Part shown: one piece after another, positions 30,962 through 44,470 of the stretch | Layout of the letters: each line of letters starts with the position of its first letter | How positions within the stretch are numbered: position 1 is the stretch's first letter | DNA from: Ficedula albicollis | Taxonomy: Eukaryota > Chordata > Aves > Passeriformes > Muscicapidae | DNA length: 64,000 bases | Assembly (NCBI RefSeq): GCF_000247815.1 | Contig: NW_004775881.1 | Location: 1,408,573 to 1,472,572, forward strand | Direction of reading: 5' to 3' | The notes under the pieces: model-generated | The model's database searches: none | Seen by the model: only the letters and a program-made list of their open reading frames with translations | What the model was told of the DNA's origin: nothing | Translations under genes and position numbers: made by a program

Positions 30962-32689
30962 ATGACTCATGGTCTATCATGGTTTTTGGGATGGAAATTC
31001 AAGTGCATACAAAGCAAAGTATCCACAGCTGCTTTGGAGGTGATCACCCAGCAGCTCATTTGATGTTGAACAACCCATTTGCTGCTTGACTCTTTCTGCC
31101 CTTCCTGTTAGTGTTTTCATGGCTTTTGGTTCAAGGCGGTGTTTATGGGGCCATTAAATTCCTCTCTTTTACAGCAATAAAAAATGCTGGTTTTTATTAG
31201 AAATGCATTTCGATTAAACATTTCAGTTGTGCCTGAACACAGAATTGCCTTGTAACAGGGAATAATGCCTTCTTTCTCTAGCACAGAAAGCCAGCCTTTA
31301 TGGCATAAAAACCTCTAGGAAATTGCATTTCTTGACTTCTTTCAGGAATCTCAAAATTTAAGCCTTCCCTTAGCTATGGAATCCTGAGCTGCACAAACTA
31401 TAAAGATTTGTAGCATTTCACTTTACCTTCCAAGACATTAGAAGTAGCAGAAATAAGTTAAATTAGAAAGAGTGTGCAGAGTAGGGCAAAACAGCAACAC
31501 CCCTGAGATCAGTGCAAGGCCACTGCTGACTACTTGTCAGAGAAGGAAAGGATTGCAGGCTGTCACTGCCGTGTATTATACAAGTGCTGTGACTACGAAA
31601 ACTCATGGCATGCATTTATCTCTGTTGATAGATCAAAAAAGAAATCCTACAATTGGAGTGAATTGGGAAATGAGTAAACAGAGGTAGAATTGAAACCCCA
31701 GGCTCTTTACTTAGTCATCAAAAGAATATATTTTGCAATAAGCTAGGTGAATTCTATTAACAGTCTCAGAAGTGCTGAAGGACTAAGAGCAAGGCCCTTC
31801 CTGAAGAGATAGCCTGAATTAGTAAAGATCCAAAGGGGTTCTCAGGACGTTTTGAATTTCAAAAGCAACTCTGAAGTTACTCCTTGATGCTTCCTTCTCT
31901 GCTGTAGATAAGGACATATTGTTGAGCTATAATGAAAGCAAGGAGCATTACCTTTGAAAATGGAAGTACAAAGGGAGCTTTTGTATTGAGCCTCCTTTGG
32001 AGGAAAAAGAGTGGAAGATAATGCTGCTGACCCCTGAAATTACCTTAAATATGAATACAAATTCACCTAAGTGACAGGAAGTAATAGAGTATTCCTATTC
32101 TGGAGAGCAGCTTCTGCAACGTTTGGGAAGAGAATTAAGTATCAATGCTATAGCCATAGAAAAAGCAAAGTCTCCTAGCTCCTATTCTTGGGAACTATGA
32201 CCAGGGCTGAAGCAGGTTTTGGTAAATCAGGTCCCCCAGATCTGCACGGAGGAGACAGTCCCTTGAATCTCAGAAGTTATACCTAGAGACAGGCATCAGA
32301 CACCCAGAAAAATGCTCAGCACAACCCATCGATGGATTGATTTAACGGAGCTGAATCCTACCAGAGATGCAGCAATGCTGGCTGGCACTAGTTCTCTGTC
32401 AAGCTGCCTGGCAAGAGAACTGTTTTGAAAGGTTATTGATATAGAACCAAATAAAAGTAGCATCTGTTGTCTTCACCTTTCCAGCCTTGTAAATAAATAT
32501 GAAATATTTTATTTTGCTCTTGAAAGAATAGAAAAATGGTTTATTCATCCTTACACCATCTCTGGCAACAGCCAAATCTGAGGATCAGAAAATCTGCGCA
32601 AGCTGCGGTGCTTGTAAGCAAGGATTTCAGCCGCTGTTTGGAGCAAAGGCATCCCCTTTATGCTACCCCAGAAGGCATCACGGAGACCG
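30962..32689. other. Intergenic sequence upstream of the CpG-rich segment
   Basis: AT-rich and without recognised genes or repeats up to the abrupt GC rise at about 32690. Confidence 0.55.
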
Positions 32690-32885
32690 GGAAAGCTAGG
32701 AAGAAGGCTCGGGTGTGCGGCGCGTACGCCAGCTCGGGTCGGGCACAACACCCTCTTCCTCCAAACCCCTGCTTGAGGCTGGCGGCGCTGCCGCTGTTGG
32801 ATCCCGAGAGAGGAGCAGCCGGCGCATCCCGGGCGCGCTGCCCGCAGCCTTGCCCGCGCCCGGAGCCCGGCGGGCGGAGCCGGAG

Positions 32886-33647
<762 letters not shown>

Positions 33648-33815
33648 GTGTCTGCCCCCGGGATGGGTGTCTGCCGCGGGATGGGTGTCTGCCCCGGGAT
33701 GGGTGTCTGCCCCAGATGGGTGTCTGCCCCAGATGGGTGTCTGCGCCCGGATGTGTGTCTGCCCCGGGATGGGTGTCTGCCCCGGGATGTGTGTCTGCCC
33801 CCGGGATGGGTGTCT

Positions 33816-33827
33816 AGATCGGAAGAG

Positions 33828-33828
<1 letters not shown>
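33816..33828 (+). other. Illumina TruSeq adapter stem retained in the assembly
   Basis: The 13 bases AGATCGGAAGAGC match exactly the common start of the Illumina TruSeq adapters. They follow directly on a truncated minisatellite unit and are followed at once by a 92-base G run. This is read-through of a short insert into adapter, then signal loss. It is sequencing contamination, not host DNA. Confidence 0.95.

Positions 33829-33920
<92 letters not shown>
33829..33920. other. Poly-G tract, 92 bp (after adapter, assembly artefact)
   Basis: This G run directly follows the adapter stem at 33816-33828, inside the minisatellite. The adapter shows how the run arose, and by extension supports the artefact reading of the other six runs. 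Confidence 0.97.
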
Positions 33921-33921
<1 letters not shown>

Positions 33922-34336
33922 GTCTGCCCCGGGATGGCTGTCTGCCCCCGGGATGAGTGTCTGTCGCGGGATGGGTGTCTGCCCCCGGGATGGGTGTCTG
34001 CCCCAGATGGGGGTCTGCGCCCGGCGGGATGGGTGTCTGCCCCCGGATGGGTGTCTGCCCCGGATGGGTGTCTATCCCCGGGATGTGTGTCTGCCCCGGG
34101 ACGGGTGTCATCCCCCGGGATGGGTGTTTGCCCCCAGATGGGTGTCTGCGCCCGGGATGGCTGCCTGCCCCCGGGATGGGTGTCTGCCCCGGGATGGATG
34201 TCTGCGCCCGGGATGGGTGTCTGCCCCGGGATGGGTGTCTGCCCCCGGATGGGTGTCTGCCCCGGGATGGATGTCTGCCCCAGATGGGTGTCTGCCCCCG
34301 GATGGGCGTCTGCCCCGGGGACATCTCCGGGGGCCG

Positions 34337-36360
34337 GGAGGGAAGCGGCGCCGCATCTCAAAGGCGCGTTTGCTGCCAGCTTTACCTCCAGCAATCCTAG
34401 CCCCTTCCCCAGCGCAGGCACTGCGGTCCTGCTGGGAATGCTGCTTGCTAATGTAATCACGTATTCCGCCCTTTTTGCTTACTTGCTCTCAGAACCCATG
34501 TAAATCCTCTTTGGGCCTTTCTTGGCCGAAAGTTAGAAGCAATTTGATGCCTGACCATGAGGATCTGACTGCTGGGAGGAAAAAAACAGGAAAAAACCCC
34601 TGATGTGATGCAGTATGCAAAGTATGCCAGTAAACGCTATCACTTGGAGAGTTTATCCCAAAAAAAGAACAGAAGGGGTCCTGTCAAACACTACCTGGAG
34701 TGTCACCTTAGTTTTATCTCCATTTTTTTGAAAGCAATTGATATTTTGCCCACATAACTGTCTCACCGACAATGTTGGACTTGTCCAGTTTATTTCATCA
34801 CTTGCTGACATATGAGTTCATTTCTGTTTTAAACCGTGGTTGTCCCTTCTTTCTCCCTCAGCTTTGTCTTATTGACAAGCCCAAGGCATGTTTCGTCAGC
34901 CTGAATAGGCAGTAACAAATAAAATGAAAATGTCAGAATAAGAGAAGGCTTTGCTAAAAAGAAGGAGTTGCAAGAAGGAATCAACAGAAAGTCAGGTACT
35001 AGAGAAGTGAGTGAAAATACTTTTGGGAAGAACGGGAAGCTATGCTATTTGAGTGAGCTACATCCTTCTGCCTGGATTTAGGGCAAAGAAGGGAAAAAAT
35101 TTCTATTTATCAGCCCTCTCACCATTCTACTTCTGTGTGTGGACATGACCTGCACTGAAAAAAAAGTTATGAGATTTTGAAGCATTTGACAGTCCTGGGA
35201 GCTCGCTAAATCTCTACTGTAATAATATATGGAAGCGTAATTTCTGGGTGTAGGAATGGGTCAAAGGAAAATGCTCATCAGAGTTCTCAACTTTTGCATA
35301 GCCTTGACTGTGTAAATTGTGGTGGATTGCTTATATTTTTAACCTGGTGGAGGGAAGCGGCGCCGCATCTCAAAGGCGCGTTTGCTGCCAGCTTTACCTC
35401 CAGCAATCCTAGCCCCTTCCCCAGCGCAGGCACTGCGGTCCTGCTGGGAATGCTGCTTGCTAATGTAATCACGTATTCCGCCCTTTTTGCTTACTTGCTC
35501 TCAGAACCCATGTAAATCCTCTTTGGGCCTTTCTTGGCCGAAAGTTAGAAGCAATTTGATGCCTGACCATGAGGATCTGACTGCTGGGAGGAAAAAAACA
35601 GGAAAAAACCCCTGATGTGATGCAGTATGCAAAGTATGCCAGTAAACGCTATCACTTGGAGAGTTTATCCCAAAAAAAGAACAGAAGGGGTCCTGTCAAA
35701 CACTACCTGGAGTGTCACCTTAGTTTTATCTCCATTTTTTTGAAAGCAATTGATATTTTGCCCACATAACTGTCTCACCGACAATGTTGGACTTGTCCAG
35801 TTTATTTCATCACTTGCTGACATATGAGTTCATTTCTGTTTTAAACCGTGGTTGTCCCTTCTTTCTCCCTCAGCTTTGTCTTATTGACAAGCCCAAGGCA
35901 TGTTTCGTCAGCCTGAATAGGCAGTAACAAATAAAATGAAAATGTCAGAATAAGAGAAGGCTTTGCTAAAAAGAAGGAGTTGCAAGAAGGAATCAACAGA
36001 AAGTCAGGTACTAGAGAAGTGAGTGAAAATACTTTTGGGAAGAACGGGAAGCTATGCTATTTGAGTGAGCTACATCCTTCTGCCTGGATTTAGGGCAAAG
36101 AAGGGAAAAAATTTCTATTTATCAGCCCTCTCACCATTCTACTTCTGTGTGTGGACATGACCTGCACTGAAAAAAAAGTTATGAGATTTTGAAGCATTTG
36201 ACAGTCCTGGGAGCTCGCTAAATCTCTACTGTAATAATATATGGAAGCGTAATTTCTGGGTGTAGGAATGGGTCAAAGGAAAATGCTCATCAGAGTTCTC
36301 AACTTTTGCATAGCCTTGACTGTGTAAATTGTGGTGGATTGCTTATATTTTTAACCTGGT
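34337..36360. repeat. Exact tandem duplication, 1012-bp unit, upstream of NPY2R
   Basis: 34337-35348 and 35349-36360 read the same throughout with no difference that I found. The junction shares only GGAG. The unit starts in the CpG-rich segment (GGAAGCGGCGCCGC) and ends in AT-rich sequence (TTTTTAACCTGGTGG), so the sharp GC step at 35349 is created by the duplication. It includes the 3' side of the probable promoter or first exon. Confidence 0.95.
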
Positions 36361-38135
36361 GGACTAAAGGTGTATTGATAAGGAATCCCTTCCTGACATC
36401 CATTGCTTAGGCTAGTAGTTGAAAACCGATTATACTGCTAAAATCAGCGGTGTGCACTAGTACAAGTAGCTGGCACATCTCAGCTACATGTCTTGTGGTC
36501 TTTCACATCTCAGGCTTACACTATTAATTGTTGACTAAATGTAAACTAAACAGTATGGCATTATTCTGATCTGTTTAGCTGGAGGGAAGGCGCCTTTCAG
36601 TTCATGCTGTCGATCTGCTTCTTTTGCAAAAATAACTCACTCTGAGGAATTCTTTGGGATGTTGTGTGGGATGGAAATAAGCAAAAAGGATTCAGTCTGC
36701 TGCTGGTAGACAATGCTCCTTTCTCAATTTGTAAACCATACTGAAGGATGTCACTCACTGATAATTACTGGGAACATAGGTAGGGGTGAAAATGTACCTC
36801 TGTTCCTCTAAAACGTTTCTCTGAAGTTGGAAGGAATTAAATGGAGCTGATCAGAAAAGAACAAGAATATTTAAAAAGCCCTGTTCGCCCCAAGGACATC
36901 TATAGCTGTTTCTTTAGGCAGACTTTAATTTGAGAAGGGTTAAACTACGTGTAACACTTGATGGCAAGAAAGTGACATTTCTTCTCTACTCTTGCTTTCC
37001 TTAGGGAAGGTAAGAAATGGGGAAGTAGAGTGAGTAACTCAGGGTTGCCTTTCCCCTTGGTGGCAAACAGTAGTGTTTTATTGGTGAGTTTGCTTGGCAC
37101 TGGTAATTTCTTACTATTTTCCCAGGCCAAGGAAAGGAGTCCTCAGGTTCTCAGTTCTTGGTTAGCATGCCACCCCATCCTCTGGGCTGTTTGCATGGAG
37201 ACATGTACTTTTTAACATTGGACTGAAGTCCTAGTCAGCAACTGATTGTAAACCATTCATATATTGTGCCTACTGAAGTCTTAGGGTAGCACAGAATTTG
37301 GCTCAGCCTGTGTAAGGAAGGAAAAAAAAAGAAGTGATTTTTATGCCAGTGGTGAAATTCTTACTGACATCAGCAGGGGAATGATTTGCTCTTCGCTATG
37401 ACTGCAGTCAGAAATGAATGCCTGATTGGCAGCCTCCAAGGACCTCTGTTTTCTGAAACATCACACAGAAAGGAAATATCAAGTATTACTGTGTTTCAAT
37501 TGTTTCTTGAATTGATTTCAGCATGAATAACATACACATTATACATGAATAATACACAGTCATTTATTTCAAATAAATGCTATTATTTCAGTTCTATTTC
37601 AGTATTTTTTACTTGCTTCATGGTAAAAACTGTTGTAAAACAAAGTTTCCTAAAGAAAGACCCCCAGCATTTAGTTCACTGATATTAAGGAAGGGCATAA
37701 ACCTGTAAGAATTTATTAGCTATTTAAAGAAAACACTTTTCATTAAGGCAAAGCTGGAACAGTCCGGATGGTGCTGTTCCATGTAGAATTCCCATATGAT
37801 ATTACTGGAAGATTTGTATTTGATAAATAAGCACTAGTTTTAGGTAGTGCTTTGTAAAAACATGATATGCTGCCCAGCAGGATCTTAATCCTTCTGCATT
37901 TACTTAGGCAAACTTTGTCTTTGGAATGCTTTTGAAATCTGTTCCAATTTTCAGCAGGAGTCATGCCTAAATAATATTACTGGATCAGCCTTCACAATGT
38001 AAGGGCAAGAGAATTTAAATATATGAAGACACATCTTCTCTTTATCCTGCAATGTAGCATTTGGGTTAAGAAAGAGATGTAGTTTTAGCTCATTGCTTCT
38101 TGTCTTAGCCCGTGTGGACCAATTTCATCACTTGT
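36361..38135 (+). other. NPY2R: Presumed remainder of NPY2R intron 1
   Basis: Single-copy AT-rich sequence between the duplicated block and the splice acceptor at 38156. It contains no recognised repeat. Intronic status depends on the first exon lying in the CpG-rich segment upstream. Confidence 0.45.
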
Positions 38136-38195
38136 TCTTGTATTGTTTTGCTTTCAGGGGCAGCTCTGAAAAGCTTTGACCAGGCTGTTGCAAAG
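38136..38195 (+). other. NPY2R: Splice acceptor and 5' UTR start of NPY2R coding exon
   Basis: A T-rich polypyrimidine tract runs into CTTTCAG, with the acceptor AG at 38156-38157. This leaves a 38-base 5' UTR segment (38158-38195) before the ATG. Mammalian NPY2R has an untranslated first exon and a coding second exon, so an acceptor just upstream of the start is expected. The in-frame ATG at 38112 lies upstream of this acceptor, in the presumed intron, and is therefore not used. The splice is inferred from motif and gene structure, with no transcript evidence. Confidence 0.75.
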
Positions 38196-39353
38196 ATGGG
38201 GCCCCTGGAAGCAGTAGGTGAGGAAAACCAGACAGATGAAATGAAAATGGAGCTGTTCACTAAGCTGTACTTGACAAGATACACCACACCACTCAACGAA
38301 TTGGCTCTGGACCCTAAACCAGAACTGAAGGACAGCACAACACTTGTTGAAGTACAAATAATTCTCATCTTTGCTTACTGCTCCATCATCCTGCTGGGAG
38401 TGATCGGAAACTCCCTTGTGATCCATGTGATCATCAAATTCAAAAGCATGCGCACAGTGACTAACTTCTTCATTGCCAACCTGGCGGTGGCTGACCTGCT
38501 GGTGAACACGCTGTGCCTGCCCTTCACTTTGGTTTATACACTCCTGGGTGAATGGAAGCTGGGCCCAGTCTTGTGCCACCTGGTGCCTTATGCTCAGGCC
38601 CTTGCTGTCCATGTGTCTACTGTCACTTTGACTGTGATCGCTCTGGATCGTCACCGCTGCATCGTCTACCACCTGGAAAGCAAAATCTCTAAGCGGATCA
38701 GCTTCCTGATTATAGGAGTTGCCTGGGCAGTCAGTGCCCTGTTGGCAAGTCCTCTGGCCATCTTCCGTGAGTACTCGTTGATTGAGATAATTCCTGACTT
38801 CAAGATTGTGGTCTGCTCTGAGAAGTGGCCAGGGGAGGGGCAGCTCAACTATGGCACCATCTACAGCATCTCCATGCTCCTGATCCAGTATGTGCTGCCT
38901 CTGGCAGTCATCTCCTATGCCTACATCCGTATTTGGACCAAGCTCAAGAACCATGTTAGCCCTGGGGCAGGGAATGACCACTATCACCACCGGCGCCGGA
39001 AAACCACCAAGATGCTAGTGTGCGTGGTTGTGGTGTTTGCTGTCAGCTGGTTGCCCTTTCACACCTTCCAGCTGGTCAGTGACATTGACAGTCAGGTGTT
39101 AGACCTGAAAGAGTACAAACTGATCTACACGGTATTCCATGTCATTGCCATGTGCTCAACATTTGCTAACCCCCTTCTCTATGGCTGGATGAATAACAAC
39201 TACAGGACAGCCTTCCTCACAGCCTTCCAGTGTGAACAGCGGCTGGACTCCATCCACCCTGAAGTATCAGCAGCTTTCAAAGCCAGGAAGAAACTAGAAG
39301 CAAAGAGGATTCAATTCCCTGGGGACTCTTTCACACAACCTACCAATGTCTAA
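38196..39353 (+). CDS. NPY2R: Neuropeptide Y receptor type 2 (complete single-exon CDS)
   Basis: Class A G-protein-coupled receptor of 385 residues for neuropeptide Y and peptide YY. The family couples to Gi/o, is often presynaptic and acts in appetite, circadian and anxiety circuits. Seen in the sequence: an N-glycosylation site at N11; TM1 about 52-80 with GN at 71-72; TM2 with LAVAD ending at D100; TM3 with C127 and the DRH motif at 151-153; W177 in TM4; C207 in loop 2, the likely disulfide partner of C127; P235 in TM5; SWLPFH around P287 in TM6; NPLLY at 325-329 in TM7; C346 as a probable palmitoylation site; and a Ser/Thr tail ending PTNV. Loops and TMs match mammalian Y2 closely, and the human protein is 381 residues. 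The ATG at 38196 is chosen because MGPL is the conserved Y2 start and the frame upstream crosses a splice acceptor. No frameshift or missing key residue is seen. The subtype call is firm: Y1, Y4 and Y5 lack this N-terminus and the KFKSMRTVTNFFIANLAVAD stretch. Confidence 0.98.
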   Translation: MGPLEAVGEENQTDEMKMELFTKLYLTRYTTPLNELALDPKPELKDSTTLVEVQIILIFAYCSIILLGVIGNSLVIHVIIKFKSMRTVTNFFIANLAVADLLVNTLCLPFTLVYTLLGEWKLGPVLCHLVPYAQALAVHVSTVTLTVIALDRHRCIVYHLESKISKRISFLIIGVAWAVSALLASPLAIFREYSLIEIIPDFKIVVCSEKWPGEGQLNYGTIYSISMLLIQYVLPLAVISYAYIRIWTKLKNHVSPGAGNDHYHHRRRKTTKMLVCVVVVFAVSWLPFHTFQLVSDIDSQVLDLKEYKLIYTVFHVIAMCSTFANPLLYGWMNNNYRTAFLTAFQCEQRLDSIHPEVSAAFKARKKLEAKRIQFPGDSFTQPTNV

Positions 39354-40345
39354 GATGTCTGACTTTAAACAAGAAATGAATATGTTGCTGACAAACAGAT
39401 GAACCCATTTTGGTACATGCATGTTCAATGCATAGTTCTATTCATAAATGGTGAAAGAACAGTAGCAAGAAGGTCAAGGCAGGTATTATGATTTGAGGAG
39501 AGTTGATTGACATCAAAAATATGTAACTATACAACTGCAAGGAAGTAAAAGGGAGACTTCGTTTATAGCTGTCTCTAACAGGGTAAATACCCTTCCACGC
39601 CTCCCATATCTTCTTGAGAAATCTAAATGACAAGTGCTGGGTTTGCTGATTTTTGCTGAAGGAAGGAAAATGGCTGATTGCTTGCACAGGAATATTGGTG
39701 ATGGGTGTGGGTAGTTTTTTATATTCGATGTGGAGATCAGGGAGTGCAGAAGCCTGCCAGGAGACTGTCTGGTGGGGGAATCAGCTCTGCTGGTTAAACC
39801 TCAGACTTTTCAGGCTCCTTCTCTCCCACAGGCATTTTTTTGCAAAGACAAGGGAATTAAGAAGAGAAATACGTTACTTCTTTTTAACTTGCGCAAGACT
39901 ATTTCAAACCAGAGCATTTGAAATATATTAGGTTGTGAAAACGGAAGAGAAAAGAAAAACCAAACCCATCCAAATACTGGATTCAGTGAGAGGAAGGGTC
40001 AAGTTTCTGTGTGGGTTTTGGCCAATCAAATGGGGTAAAAAGTCATCCCTTAAGAATTGGCAGTTGTTATGCTGGTGAGAAAATCACAAGCCTGTGACTT
40101 GATCAGTCATTCCCTGCAGATTCTTGCCTTTCATTCTGCTCTGGGGACAGCTCAAAAATGCAGCACTTTAAAGTGGCATTTGAGGGCAGGGAATGCAGGC
40201 TCAGGTCTTCTGTGAGCACTTCATAAACTGCTAATATTTTCATTTTCAGGACCTGCTTAAATGTCTAATGTGTTATTAACTCCACAGGCTTTGAATTGTT
40301 GCTGCTTCTGCCTGGATAATAAAACAGCAGATAATTCTGATCTTC
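39354..40345 (+). other. NPY2R: Probable proximal 3' UTR of NPY2R
   Basis: Non-coding sequence follows the TAA stop at 39351-39353. The first AATAAA hexamer I noticed downstream is at 40318-40323, in a weak context, and is a candidate poly(A) signal. The true end may lie further on, because Y2 3' UTRs in mammals are long. Short open frames here (for example near 39653 and 40261) have no recognisable similarity. Confidence 0.35.
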
Positions 40346-43300
40346 TGGAAAGGCTTCTAGATGGTAAAGTGCTTTTCCTTATTGTGGTTTTTATGTCACA
40401 TACTCATCTCGTCTCGGTGCTTTTTCCATCCTTAGCCTTTGTAAAAATTAACATCTGAATGACTGTAACCTAATAACAGTATACTATGTTTATGTGATAA
40501 ATTATCAGTTATTCTGCATGCTGTAGTTAATAGTGAAATTCCTTTTATACTCAGGTATAAAATTTTAATCTGTTTACTGTGTTGTACACAGCAATGCTCA
40601 ACTCTTCTGTCTTTGTTCAGCCTCTTTGAACTCATTAAAGAGATGAAGAAAATTTCAATCCATGTTTATTCCAAGCTGCCCTGTTGCTTATCTAGAATTA
40701 AAACAAGTGTGATATTTTCACTTGAAGTCTAGTTTGACAGCTACATTTCAGCAGCTTCATTTTTCCTTTACAGTTTCTGTTGTTCCTAAATTCATTGTGT
40801 TCTCTCTTACAAATTAAAACCAAGAAAGCTCCAGTTCTGAAGTGTTTGCAATGTAACAAATAGTATCAGGTCTTTATCAAATGGAGAAATTAATCTTCTT
40901 GTGTTCAGTATTTGGCACCATCCTTTAAATATCCATGAAATCATTTGGGCTTGGATTTTCATGAGCAGAAAAAGGAGGTCTAGAGAATTAGCTGGTGTTT
41001 ATGTGAGCAAGAAAAAGTATCCATCATTCTTAAACAGTTTTACAAAAATAGATTAATTCTCCACCGTGTTCAGGACATGATATTGCCCACAAGTTATTTT
41101 TTGTCTGAATATTAATAATATCCAAAATGTAAGCTCAAAACTCTTATGAGTGAGGAAGGATTATAGAAGTGTGCAATTATTATGGACATCAATCACATGT
41201 ATCACTTGACTCTGAACACTTCATCAAAAGTATTATTACTACAAATACCCTCCTTTATTTAAAACACAAATGATTTTAAAGTTCTGTTTCAACTTCTTTA
41301 AGCCTGTTAGAGTGTAGTATATAGACAGTTTTGAAGTAACCATGACAATGTGTGCAAAATCTTCAATTGCCAGACTAATTCTCTGTAATTTTAAGTCTGC
41401 TTTACATCATCCTGCATAAAAGCAATTAATTACAAGTCATATTTCCGTTTATTTCATGCTATCTTTATTTTATGGCTTCCTGAGCTTTCTCTGCAGCCAT
41501 CATGCTGAGCCAGAACTGGTGCACTAATTTATTGCATTGTTTTCCTCTCTGCCTTGTGGATGTGGTGCCTTGGTCAGTGCCTGCTTTAGGGTAACAAGCC
41601 TGTGCACAGTGTCCCACTGAAAGGTGTGGATTTTCCCATGGGCACTTGCAGAGGAGATGTGGAAGACCTAGCACTGACTCGTGCCTCTTGCATGGCTTAG
41701 TCACTCCTGGGACTTGGCTCGTGTACAAGCACAGCTACACACTTTAGTACCCATCATGTTTGTAGGAAAACACAGCATTTTATCATCAAAAGCAATGATG
41801 TAGCAATATCCCTTGGGGTTGCCTCAAATCCCAGCTGTCAGAAGGATCTGGAGATTCAGGGTTCATCATCATCTCCCTGTAAGGGAAACTGAACCTGTAA
41901 GCAACGTTTAACCACTGGAGTGAGGAGTTTGCAGGGGACCTTCTGTTTGCCCGAAATAGTAACCAGGATCCAGGTCGCCCCATTCACTTTTTAGTGCTTT
42001 TATTATATTTTTAAGGCATTATATTCTTTTCCTGTTACTTAGGTACAAGTTATATATGAAGCCAAAGGGTACCACCAGCATTCACCCACTGAATAATTTG
42101 CTAGTAGGCAGCAGGGCATCCAAAAGGAAATGTCATCACTGGTTCAGGACAAGAATTTGAACTAATGTGCCTCAGTTCTCATCAGTGTGATCTAGCCAGC
42201 ACACTGCAGCCTCTCCTCAGGCATCCAAGTACGTATTTTTAGCACTGTTCTATTATTCAATTAAACGTTGAATATCATGGTTTTATGGGCAGGAACTTAT
42301 GATCTTTGCATGGCACTCAGATTCAGGGACAAGGATATCAGAACAGATACAGAAAATTTAGGTTAGGCCTCCTCCCTCATTCTCCATGAGTACATCTACT
42401 GTAAAGATTCTGAATACAGGCAGGATGAGCTCACTGGGACTAGAGCTATGCTGATCTCTGAGTGGGTCTTGCTTTGGACTCTTATTTGTGGTTATAGAAA
42501 TGAGACCTATCCACCACATAGATGCCATCAGATGTGATCTAGGATCCTAGCTGGTCAGCAACTTGCTCTTGGCCTTCATGGAAGAACATGTTTTGATGCC
42601 TTGCAAATTTTACTGGCAGAAATGCACCTCCAGTCTTTGGCAGCAGCACAGTCCTGAACGGTCCATAATTATATTGGTACAGTTGCAGCTCTGTGCTCTC
42701 CCAGCGCTGGCAGGGCACCAGGCAGCTCAGGGGTACAGCCAGGGACTGCAAGTGGAGAAGCAATCCTCAGTGAGCTTCCCTAGGGTTTTATAGGAAGCCA
42801 TTGAAGATGGGGTTTTGGTATGTGGAGACAGTGTTGAACGTTCTCACTCACCCTGTGAGTAAATAACCTTCACTGAGAGTTGTGATCTCCACATAGAGCT
42901 GCTGCCTATGACTGAACAGAAAGTACATCACTGCTAATATGAGAAAAGAATATATTTGAGGTCATAAGCACTTAAAATAAAAGAACTAATCCCTGATAGC
43001 AAACGGGTTTAATAGGCGTATCTATTTATATATAAATTGTACGTCAGAGCCGTGAAAAGTTGTTCTGTAGAGTAAGTGTGTGGAAAATAGTTGTCTGTCC
43101 ATATAACCCTACCTTCTGTACAGTGTGTAATTGACATACATACCTTGTCAACATGCTAATAACTTAAGTTAGATAACACTAAGAGTAATGATAGAATGGA
43201 AAATATTAACTGCACTTTATCTGTCAGACCACAAAAAAAACCAAATCAAAACAAACTGAATTCACTGATTAGTATAATCCATTTCCTTGCTTCTTAGTTT

Positions 43301-44470
43301 CTAAACTCTCTCCAGGATTTTCTTACTTAAATCCAGATCACAACCTTAAGGGATGTATTTTGTCTTTAGATGCCTGAGTTATTTACCTAGTACTGTCATT
43401 ATAAATGCCACTCCACAATAGGGGAACTACTTCGTGCCAAATTACAGGTTCTTTGCCCTGAACAGCCATGAGATATATGTAAATCCATGCAAGATTGGTT
43501 TTGCTGAAAACCTGTGTACTGCAGTACAAATGCTTATTTATGCAATCAGTGGTGATTTTCATATTTTCAATTGGCTGTCATTTTAAAAGGAAATTAGTAC
43601 AAGTGTAGTGAAGAACTCTGAAGCTGGTAAAGCTGGAGAAGTAAGAAAGTCACAAGATGAGCTGCTGTTTCAAGAAGAAAGCAAGCAAGAATGAGGCTAG
43701 GTGAAGATATCATTGATTTATAGACTTTCGTTCTTCCTTTAGTCTAGGCAGCAAGGAAAACGTGTAGAAATGAAACCAGGCCAAATGAAAGCGTACGAGG
43801 GACAGCGTTGCCCAGGGAAACTGAGGAACTTCGAGAAGAAATTCTCGTGATTGTTTGAGCCTTAAAACTCACATCATGTTCTCAGGCAAATAAACCTGGA
43901 TGTGTACATTACTTCACCTAAATGCAGTACAGCTGAACAGCTCTGTACTGATAAGGTATCAGAAGCAATGGATGTGTTAGCAATTCTAGCCAGGATGTGG
44001 GATGAATAATGCATACAAGCTCCTCATAAGCTCATTTCAGATGGGATATATGAAAAATTTTGTGCTTGCATTAAAATCTTTTCCCTCTCACACTTCACTT
44101 AGCTCCTGTGGGAGGAAAAGAACTTCAAACTCTAAAACTTAAAGACAGTGGAATTACATATCTGATGGATGGCGGCACCATTTAGCTTGAAAACTGATTA
44201 TAATGTTTGTTTTGCTAATCTGCATAGGAGAAAAAGTCTGTAGTTTGCCTCTTGGACCTCAGCTGAATTTGCACAACTGGAGTTTATATGAAGCAGATTT
44301 TTATTTGCATACTTCACAACCCTCATAATCTACTAACTCTGCTATACATGATATCTTCAACAGTAGAATCCCTGTGTATAGATTTATTGGGTCAAGCTAT
44401 TTATATCCTTTCAAGTTTGCATAGAAAAAGAGAAGTTTAGGACAATTCTCCTATTTATTAGCATTCTTAA
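40346..44470. other. Intergenic, downstream of NPY2R
   Basis: About 4 kb of AT-rich DNA with no recognised gene or interspersed repeat. Part may belong to a long NPY2R 3' UTR. Confidence 0.5.

Noticed and set aside
38112..38195. Upstream in-frame ATG extending NPY2R by 28 residues
   Set aside because: A splice acceptor at 38156-38157 lies between that ATG and the conserved MGPL start, and the extension is not a feature of Y2 receptors.
38154..38990. 278-codon minus-strand frame opposite NPY2R
   Set aside because: Shadow of the conserved receptor frame; no similarity to any protein I recognise.
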